NCBI RefSeq assembly: GCF_020531945.1
Contig: NZ_JAJATZ010000006.1
Location: 170,185 to 234,184 of the forward strand
Direction of reading: 5' to 3'
Length of the DNA stretch: 64,000 nt
Source of the DNA: Loktanella gaetbuli
GTDB lineage: Bacteria > Pseudomonadota > Alphaproteobacteria > Rhodobacterales > Rhodobacteraceae
Notes under the pieces: generated by a model
Told to the model about the DNA's origin: nothing
Databases searched by the model: none
What the model saw: the letters and a program-made list of their open reading frames with translations, nothing else
Program-made: the position numbers and the translations under genes
Shown: piece by piece, positions 52,803 through 61,800 of the stretch
How the letters are laid out: each line of letters starts with the position of its first letter
How positions within the stretch are numbered: position 1 is the first letter of the stretch

Positions 52803-53189
52803 CGAAGGTCCGAAACCGGCAGATACATCTGCACTGGCCTCTGACTTTTCGCCAATCGCAGTTAGCCGGAGGCTAGCGTCGCTATCCTCCTAAAGGCCAA
52901 GGTTGCGGCCCGACCACTTTGGGACTGGGCTTGCGCTTTAGTCGAGTGATGTAAATGTTCCGCACCGGAACTTGCTGGAATTCGTCCGTCCGCCTCTGTT
53001 TGATAGTCAATCTTCTTTGTTGCAGTAAATGCAATGAAAGGAGCGGCATTAATCCGCGACAGGTCCACCTCCTCGACGAAGTGGGTGATCGCACCTTGAC
53101 CGCAGCCAACTGAAACGGTCTCGATGCCTTACGATCTCCCATCCTCTTTCTCATGTGGTATCTCAGGCGCTTTCGATTTGCGGATGATC
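52803..53189. other. Non-coding stretch left of mscS, partly duplicated
   Basis: No gene is supported. The part from about 53060 to 53189 is the downstream flank of mscS and recurs at about 54995-55111, so the duplication includes DNA beyond the stop codon. Confidence 0.5.
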
Positions 53190-54836
53190 TCACACGGCTT
53201 CGACGGGTTCGGCCTCGGGGAAAACTTCAACACCCGTTCGTTCTAGACCTTGCATGCGACTGATAAGTTTCTCGCGGACATCGCAGGATACGACGAACGA
53301 CGTGTTGGGATCGGCACAAGAAAGCGCAAACGTGACTTCTTGGCCAAATACGTCATGATCTGTGACCATAACCAAATGCTCATCCTTGTCGCCTAGCTCC
53401 TCGGCATCCACGGTTTCGATCACATCATAAAAAATCTGACGGAGATTTTCGACATCCGCGGTATGTGCGACCTTCACCTCAATAAGGCGCTTCATGTTTG
53501 TTTCCTGAAGCGTCCAATTCTCGAAAGTCTCTGCCACGAACTCCGTCACGGGGACAACGAGCCGCACACCTGTCCAAACACGCAACTGGACGAAAGTGAA
53601 ATTGATCCGTTCAACGTGACAAACGTGATCTTTGAAGAGCACTTTGTCCCCGATGCGCGCCGACTGATTGAGAGCGATCTGCATGGACGACATGATATTT
53701 GAGAGCACCTCGCGCGCCGCGAAACCGAGGATGAGAGTCAGAGCGCCGGCCGAAGCCAGAAGGGAGAACCCGAAAGTCCGAAAAAGGTTGGCTTCGGTCA
53801 TGACAATACCGGCACCCATAACAAAGATGGCGACGATCAGGATACGACGCGCCAGCGATATTTTTGTTGCCATCGAACGTCGCCCGTCGTGTTGGGCACT
53901 CTTTAAGGACACGTCATCGAAATCAACCAGCCGGTCGATGATCCTGTCGATAACGTTGATGACCAAGACCAGGGTGGTCAGGACATACCCTAGCGCTAGA
54001 AACGGCGAGATGAATGTCGAGACCCCGCCAGAGAATACGAACATCGCGCTGATGCCCGCGATGATCGTCGTCATAACGAAGATCATCGCGGGCATCCTGG
54101 TTGACTGAACAATCTCTGTTCTGAAACTACGCCGTGCGTTGTCAGCCACGCGAGAAAGCGCCTTGTGTGTCAATACGCCTGACAACCCTGCCAGCACGAG
54201 CATAAGAGGGATTCCAAACACCTCCCACCACATGAGGTGCCAGAATGCGATTTCGCGTGTCCACCCCGGTAGAGCCTCCTCCAGCCGGGACGGGCGGAAT
54301 TTCGCGTGCAGTTTCTCGATATTGGCGACCGACCTCTGGGAAAACACCCAGACTGGCGGGGTGTCACCAACCTGAATTCGGTCCAGTCTGATAGGATATG
54401 GCCGAACGTCGATGATTAGAACCCAAAGAAGAATTGACCGTCTTGCTTGGCCGGCAACCGCACCATCCGTGGTGGCGTTGGCATCCATACCGTCAGGTCG
54501 ATCAATTAAATCGGTCCAGTCGATCACGACCTTCCTGGTGATGATCTCATAAAGCTTCTCGGCGAGTTCCGGGCCCTTCTCAGCTTGTTCCGAGACTGGA
54601 ACTGGTGAAAGGTTCAGCAGGTGAGCGGCGGATTTGAAATCCTGCAGTTCGGCAAGATCCAAGAGAGCTTCCAGCGTCGACTGCGGAGAACTCCGATCTA
54701 CTGTATCTGGCACCTCGCCCAGCCCAACATTGAGCACATTGCTCTCGAAAACTGCGTCCTGAGCAGCAGCGGCATTGAATAGCCCTGTCGAGATCCAAAG
54801 ACTCGTGATGAGAATGTATCGAGCGATGCAACGCAT
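53190..54836 (-). CDS. Small-conductance mechanosensitive channel (MscS family)
   Basis: The 548-aa protein has a signal peptide, a periplasmic N-domain of about 200 residues, several membrane helices and the MscS core: FGFSLLASAGALTLILGFAAREVLSNIMSSMQIAL (pore helix TM3 with its Ala/Gly pattern) and the beta domain IGDKVLFKDHVCHVERINFTFVQLRVW. MscS channels open under hypo-osmotic tension and release solutes. The C-terminal cytosolic domain ends in an acidic tail. Length and N-domain suggest a medium-size MscM/YnaI-like subtype. Confidence 0.9.
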   Translation of the reverse strand: MRCIARYILITSLWISTGLFNAAAAQDAVFESNVLNVGLGEVPDTVDRSSPQSTLEALLDLAELQDFKSAAHLLNLSPVPVSEQAEKGPELAEKLYEIITRKVVIDWTDLIDRPDGMDANATTDGAVAGQARRSILLWVLIIDVRPYPIRLDRIQVGDTPPVWVFSQRSVANIEKLHAKFRPSRLEEALPGWTREIAFWHLMWWEVFGIPLMLVLAGLSGVLTHKALSRVADNARRSFRTEIVQSTRMPAMIFVMTTIIAGISAMFVFSGGVSTFISPFLALGYVLTTLVLVINVIDRIIDRLVDFDDVSLKSAQHDGRRSMATKISLARRILIVAIFVMGAGIVMTEANLFRTFGFSLLASAGALTLILGFAAREVLSNIMSSMQIALNQSARIGDKVLFKDHVCHVERINFTFVQLRVWTGVRLVVPVTEFVAETFENWTLQETNMKRLIEVKVAHTADVENLRQIFYDVIETVDAEELGDKDEHLVMVTDHDVFGQEVTFALSCADPNTSFVVSCDVREKLISRMQGLERTGVEVFPEAEPVEAV

Positions 54837-54979
54837 TTAGCTTCCTTAAAAAGCTGGTGGGTGACCTCATCTGCAAAGGTGTATGCGAGCGAACGACCAC
54901 GGAGTTATTAGGTTCCTTTAGGGGCACCTCAACCTTCGCATAGGCCCGCCGGGCATTCGGCTTACTGCGTCGCCGCAGG

Positions 54980-55312
54980 TCGGCTCTGGCTCCACTGCGT
55001 CCTCTTCGACGAAGTGGGTAATCGCCCCCCCGGGAAACGGTCTCAATGCCATACGACCTCCCATCCTCTTTCTCGTACGGTATCTCAGGCGCTTTCGATT
55101 TGCGGATGAGCTCACAGGGCTTCGACGGTTTCGGCCTCGGGGAAAACTTTAACAACGGTTCGTTTAAGACCTTGCATGCGACTGATAAGTTTCTCGCGGA
55201 CATCGCAGGATACGACGAATGACGTGTTGAGATCGGCACAGGAAAGCGCAAACGTGACCTCTTGGCCAAATACATCATGGTCCGTGACCATAACCAAATG
55301 CTCATCGTTTCC
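54980..55312 (-). pseudogene. Duplicated C-terminal fragment of an MscS gene
   Basis: The frame 55112-55312 encodes a near copy of the last 65 residues of the neighbouring MscS protein (DEHLVMVTDHDVFGQEVTFA, then the CADLNTSFVVSCDVREKLISR region), and similarity continues past the stop to about 54995. At about 55310 it switches abruptly to a transposase remnant. It is the tail of a second mscS copy cut by the insertion. Confidence 0.85.
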
Positions 55313-55315
55313 TAC

Positions 55316-55708
55316 CGCATCCATACGATCCTGACGGACAACGCGATCGAGTTCGCCGAGCATACCCGCAACCGCAATACCGCATCATCCAGGTAGATGC
55401 GGTTCGACATGATCTGCGAGGCAAATGAGATTGAGCATAGGCTCACCAAGCCCAACCACCCGTGGACCAACGGTCAGGTCGAAAGAATGAACCGCACAAT
55501 TAAGGACGCAACCGTCAAACGCTATCACTAAGACAGCTATGATCAGCTGCACACACCTCGCAGACTTCATGGCAGCCTAAAACTTACTCGCCGGCTCAAG
55601 ACCCTCAGCGGGCTCACGCCCTGCGAATACATCTGCAAAATCTGGAAGTCAGAGCCAGACAGATTCATCGTCGATCCGATCCACCGAATGCCCGGACTGA
55701 ACACCTAA
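55316..55708 (+). pseudogene. IS481-family transposase C-terminal remnant
   Basis: The frame reads IHTILTDNAIEFAEH, KPNHPWTNGQVERMNRTIKDATVKRYH, LTPCEYICKIW and MPGLNT, which is the DDE catalytic end of IS481-like transposases (last D and E visible). In-frame stops lie at 55394-55396 (TAG) and 55529-55531 (TAA), and the N-terminal half is missing. It is a dead fragment. Confidence 0.88.
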
Positions 55709-55890
55709 GGCAAAGCATGGCGTTGCCAAAAGGAAACAGCAAATTTCACGTTGTGGGTTTTTGATTGAGCCAGACACAATTTTTTGCGCTACTGCCTTCG
55801 TCAGGTGCCATTTCAAGAGCACCCCAATGCAAGAGCGGCGTTGATGGCGGTGCGCACCGCCGGAGTTCTACAGGTAACGGATCAGTATCA

Positions 55891-58800
55891 ATGTTGGAAA
55901 ACCGCAAGGCGGATCTGTTTGTGCTTGTTAGCCGGATGATTGCGCTGCTGCTTTTGTCTCTGCTGTTTTTTGTGCCAACGATCGCCGCCGCGACACCCTT
56001 TACAATGACAGTACCAGGCACAGGTGTGCAGCTTCCGGCCGAATACCCAGAGGCCGGCGGCGTGGCCATCGTGATGACGGGCGTCAACGGCAACATCTAT
56101 TACCAGTTTTCAAATCCGGACGGGGCGTTTGTTGGTTTCCAGAATGACGGCAATCCTGCGCGGTTTCGTGGCAACCCGTTTACTATCAACGATCCCATCG
56201 CGCTCGACTGTGGATTCCGCGATTGCAGCGGATATTTCGGTGGTGCCATCGCCCGTGTTGATATCCGATTTTCAGCCTTTGACGGCGACACCCAAGTCGG
56301 CGGATTTGATCGCAACGACATCTTTCTGATCCTCAATGGCTTCAATGTCGGCAATTGGTCGAATGTCACCACCCAAAGCACAAACGAGGCGGGCACAACC
56401 AGCTTTGGCCAGCAGCAGGGCTTTGGCAACGAGACATTTGATACAGGGTGGTTTTCCAGCACAAACGCGGCGCTTCTGGCGAATATCCTGCAAACGAACC
56501 AGACGCTGTCGCAGGTCTTTGACCGTGATCCCAATGACAACTTCTGGAACTTCACCTTTGGCGCATCCTTGCCGCGAGAGGACCTACGGACCGTCGCGCC
56601 GGGGTATGAATTCGAAAAAACGATTGATCCCGCCGATGTGACCTACAGCCAGGTCGGCGACGTCATCGATTACACCTATGTGGTGCGCAACATCGGGTCG
56701 GTCGATATCGACGACATTACGGTTCAGGATGACCGTATCCCGAACGTGGTCTGTCCTGCGCCGCCGCAGAACTCTTTGCGCCGAACGCGTGGCAACGATC
56801 CCGCCGCAAACGAGCTGACCTGTACGGGCACCTACACAATTACCCAGGCCGATATCGACGCTGGCACAGTCACCAATATCGCGACCGCGAACGGCACGCC
56901 TGAATTCGGTCAATTGGGCGCGGTCAGCGATACCGCGACGACGACCGGGCCCGCCCAGAATAACGCAATCACGCTGGAAAAGGTTGGCGCGCCAGATCCG
57001 TTTGGTCCGGTCGGGTCGCAGGTGACCTACACTCTGACAGCGCGCAATACGGGCAACACGACCCTGCGCAATTTGCTGATCACCGACCCCAAGACACCGG
57101 GGCAGACATGCGAATTCCCGACGCTTCTGCCGCTATCCGCAGATAACACAACGAACGCGGCCAGCTGTACTGTGACCTATACGGTCAAACAGGCGGACGT
57201 TGATGCGTTCAACAATGACGGTGACCCGCTCCAAAATACCGCAACGGTTCGCGCGACGCCGCCGGGCGGTGCCGCCATCACGGCCACCGCGTCAGAATCC
57301 TTACTTGGTCAAGTTGCGGTAGTTGATCTGACGCTGGTGAAATCAGCGTTGCAATCGACCTATGACGCCGTCGGCGACATGATCGACTATCGCTTTACGA
57401 TTAACAACACCGGCACGGTCACATGGCCGGGACCTCCCACTGTGACGGATACGTTGACAGGCGGGGCGACCTGTCCGTCAGGTGTAGTGGCACCCGGTGG
57501 CACGGTCGTTTGCGAGGCGAGCTACACGATCCTTCAGTCTGATCTGGATAATGGCACGCGCCCGAACGAGGCGACAGCCAGCATTACCGTTGCCGGGCAG
57601 ACCGCCAGCGCGGCCGATGACGTGACAGTCAATGCTGTTGTGACCACTGAACTGACACTGACCAAGGCGCTCTCTGCCAGCTCGCCCACGTCATTCACCG
57701 CACCCGGTCAGGTGCTGAGCTATGATTTTATTCTGACCAACACGGGCACCGTGACGCTGACGGCGCCGCTGGTTGACGACGCGACAACGGCACCTGCGGT
57801 GACGCCCGTTGCTGTGACATGCCCCGCAGGCCCGATTGCACCGGGCGGCACGCTGACCTGTACAGCAGACTACTCCGTCACTCAGGCTGATCTGGACGCC
57901 GGAGCCGTTTCGAACACCGCCACAGCAGAGGCCACCGCCCCCGCAGGTGTGGGTAGCGCGCAAGTCCTGTCCGACCCCCAAAGCCTGACCGTCACCGGCG
58001 AGCGGAACCCATCGTTGGCGATTGTGAAGACCGCGCCGTCGGTCACGCCACTTCAATTCGCAGGCGAGCCACTGGTCACCTATACCTACGATGTGACCAA
58101 CTCGGGCAATGTCACGATACCTGGCCCGATCACGGTGACCGACGACCGCCTGACCCCCAACACCTTTACCTGCACCACCAATGCCATTGCCGTTGGCGCC
58201 GCCGCACAATGTACAGCCGATTATCAGGTGACCGAGGCTGATCTGGTTGCACAGCAGGTGCGCAACAATGCCTTTGCGACAGGCGGCGACGGCACAAATT
58301 CGAACACCGATTCCGCGATCATCCCGCAAGAAGGTACGTTCGATTTCCTTTTGGAAAAAACGGCAATTGATGCAGATTACGCATCCATTGGGGAAAACGT
58401 TGATTTTCAACTGACGTTCACCAATACGGGTGACACCACAATCTTCCCCAAGGCGCCAACGGACGGCACCTCGATCTTTTCGGGTGGATCTGGTGGGCAA
58501 AGCCGTGACCTGTTCGTCTTTGACGATCCGGGTGTTACTCTGGTCGGTAACTGTAATCTTCCCAATCGTATCAGCCCGGTTGGGGCTAACGGTGGCGGAC
58601 AAACGAGCTTTACTTGCACCGTGCGCCGGACCGTGACCCAGGCAGATGTCGATGCTGGCAGCTATACCAACACGGCAAATCTGACGCTGGTCTATAACGA
58701 TGGCGACGCCGATGAGGAAACGCAGGTCGTGCCGCCTGCCTCGGCGACTGTGCCGCTGAATGCAGCTGTCGAACCCAGCTTTACCCTGACCAAAACGGCG

Positions 58801-61800
58801 ACCAACGACTTTGCGGCGGTTGGTGATCTGATCAACTATGACTTCGTCGTCACGAACACGTCGGTTCTGACGCTAACGAATGTCGTTCTGACGGATCCCA
58901 AGATCGTGGCGATCACCTGTGTGGGCTCTGCGACATCGAATGAGACCGGGACGATTGCCCCCGGCGGCAACGTGCAATGTACTGGCAGCTATCCGGTGAC
59001 GCAGGCCGATCTGGACGCCGAAGAGGTGTTGAATACTGTATCCGCGATCGCATCGACACAAGCCGCAGGGACCGTGTCCCAGACAGCGCAGGAAACGACC
59101 GCAATTGATCCTGCCGCCGCCATCCGCGCGCTGACGCTGACCAAATCTGTCACTGTTCAGGAAACGGGTGACGCGACCTTTACCGCCGCAGGTCAGACCG
59201 CTGACTATGTTTTTGCCGTTGAAAACACCGGCAATCTTACGTTGGACAATATATCGGTCGTGGACCCCGATCTGGGCTATACCTGTAGCATCGCAACGCT
59301 GGCCCCCGGTGCTGTGGACACGACCACCTGCGCCGCGTCGCGGGTGCTGTTGCAGGCTGATTTCGACGCTGGCAGCTATACAAACGACGCTGTCGCATCG
59401 GCGCCCGGCGCGGTCGATGCGCCCGCCAGTGCGACCGCTACCGCTGACGGACGAGTGGCGACATTTGTGTTCGAAAAAACCGCCCCGGCGAGCTTTGCCG
59501 CCGTCGGTGAGATCGTTGATTTCACGTTCAGCTTTGAAAACACGGGCAACGTTACGCTGACCAATATCACCATCGTCGACCCGCTGCTGGGTGCGACCTA
59601 TTCCTGCGAGATTACAAGCGTTGCCCCCGGTGCGACCGATAACAGCTGCCGTGGCAGCTATACGGTGCAGCCTGCGGACGTGGACGCTGGCCAGATCGAA
59701 AACAACGCCAGCTTTACCGGGTCCGGTGTGGACGGCGCGCCGATCTCTGGCGCTGATACGGTCGTGGTGACGGGCCCGGCCGAAGCGCCCGCGTTGACAG
59801 TGACCAAGGTTGAGGACGATGCCACCGGCAGCTTTGACAACCTGCCTGCCACCGAAAGCTACAGCTTTACCGTAGCCAACACGGGGAATGTCACGCTGAC
59901 GGGGCTGAGCCTTGTCGATGGGCTCACAGGTTTCACCTGTGCCTTGCCCGATCTGGCGGCTGGTGCGCAAACAACCCTCTGCGCAGATGGCGCGCCGCTG
60001 ACCGATACCTATACCGTGGTGCAGGCGGATGTGGACGCAGGCACGTTGGAAAACACGGCGACAGCGACAGGTCGGACAACACGCGGGGCAGGGGCCCCTG
60101 TGACAGCGTCTGACACCGTCACGTTGCAGGGGCCTGACCAGCTGCCCGTTCTATCCATGGTGAAAACGGCGACAGCGGGGGCCGGGTTTGATACACTTGG
60201 CCAGAGCGTGAGCTACGACTACCTTGTCACCAACGACGGCAACATCACGCTGACTGCGCCGATCCGGGTGTCTGACGATCAGGTCGCTGTCACCTGTCCC
60301 TCGCTGCCTGTTGGCGGTCTGTTACCGGGCGATGATCTGCTGTGTACCGCCACCGATACGGTCGATCAGTCGGACCTTGATGCCGGTGAAATCGTGAACG
60401 TGGCCACCGCATCGGTTGACCAGCCGGTCACGACATCAGCGACCTATCCGATCGGTGTGGCTGCCGTGTCGTCAAATACTGAAACCGTCACCGTGACGGC
60501 CAACCAGCTGCCAGCGCTTGCGATCACCAAACGGGTGAAGCCGGGCACGGCCACCAGCTTTGACGCGCCGGGCGATCTGGCTGATCCGGCAAACCCTAAC
60601 AACCTGGTCTACGAGTTCATCGTCGAGAACACCGGCAATGTGACCACGACAAACCCGATCACTGTCAGTGATCCGCTGATTTCTGCGACGCCGCTGACCT
60701 GTACGACGGCCCCGGTTGCGCCCGGCGGCACTGTCACTTGCGAGCTGCCCTACGCCCCGACACAAGCGGATGTGGACCGCGGGTTCTTTGCCAACAACGC
60801 TGATGCGGCGACGCAGTTCGACGGTGCCGCCGTCGTCACTCAGGTGCCAGGCACAGAAACCGTCAACGCTGTGCAGCGCCCAGATCTGACGATCGTCAAA
60901 ACGCTGGATAGCCTTGCGATCTTTTCCCCGGGGCAAATCGCGACCTACCGGTTTGATGTGGCCAATACCGGCAATACGACGATCACTGGTCCGATCACGA
61001 TCACCGACAATAAAATTGCGGGTCCGATTGATTGCGGTCTGAATGATCTGGCACCGGGCGACAGCACCTTTTGTACCGCGACCTACACCGTTACGGTTAA
61101 CGATGTGAACGCAGGCAGTGTGACCAACAGTGCCCGCGCCAGCAACGGTGTGACCACCTCCGACCCGCAGTCGCTGACGATCCCGATCGGCGCAGAGCCA
61201 ACCTTGTCGATCGCGAAAACGGCCACGAATGGCGCGTTCACGCAGGCGGGCGATGTCATCAATTACGAATTCCTGGTGACCAATACCTCTAGCGGTCCGA
61301 TCCCGCCTGCCTTTGTGCAGCCTGTCGAGATTGTTGACGACAAGATCACGACGCCCATCGTCTGCCCAGTGGTGGACGGGGCCAACCCGCTAAATCCGGG
61401 TGACGACATCACCTGTACTGGCAGTTACACCGTGCAGCAGTCCGATATTGATGCGCTCCGTCCGGGGTTCACACGCGGTTTTGTCATCAACAATGCTTTT
61501 GCCCGGTCCGAATTTGCGGGCGAGGTGGTCGAGTCCCCCGTCGATCGGGTCGCGATTGAGGCGGGCTCGGTAGCCGTGCTGGTTGTGACTAAGACAGCCG
61601 AAAATCTGACTGACGCAGGTCAGGACGCCGACGCAGGTGATGTGATTCAGTTCACCATCGTTTCGCAAAACGACGGTCCACAGACGCTGACCGATGTGCG
61701 CGTCACCGATCCGTTTGTCGGCGCATTGACGTGCGATACTGCGGCACCCGTCACGCTCGCCCCGACCGAGGCGCTGACCTGCACGGGCAGCTATAACGTC

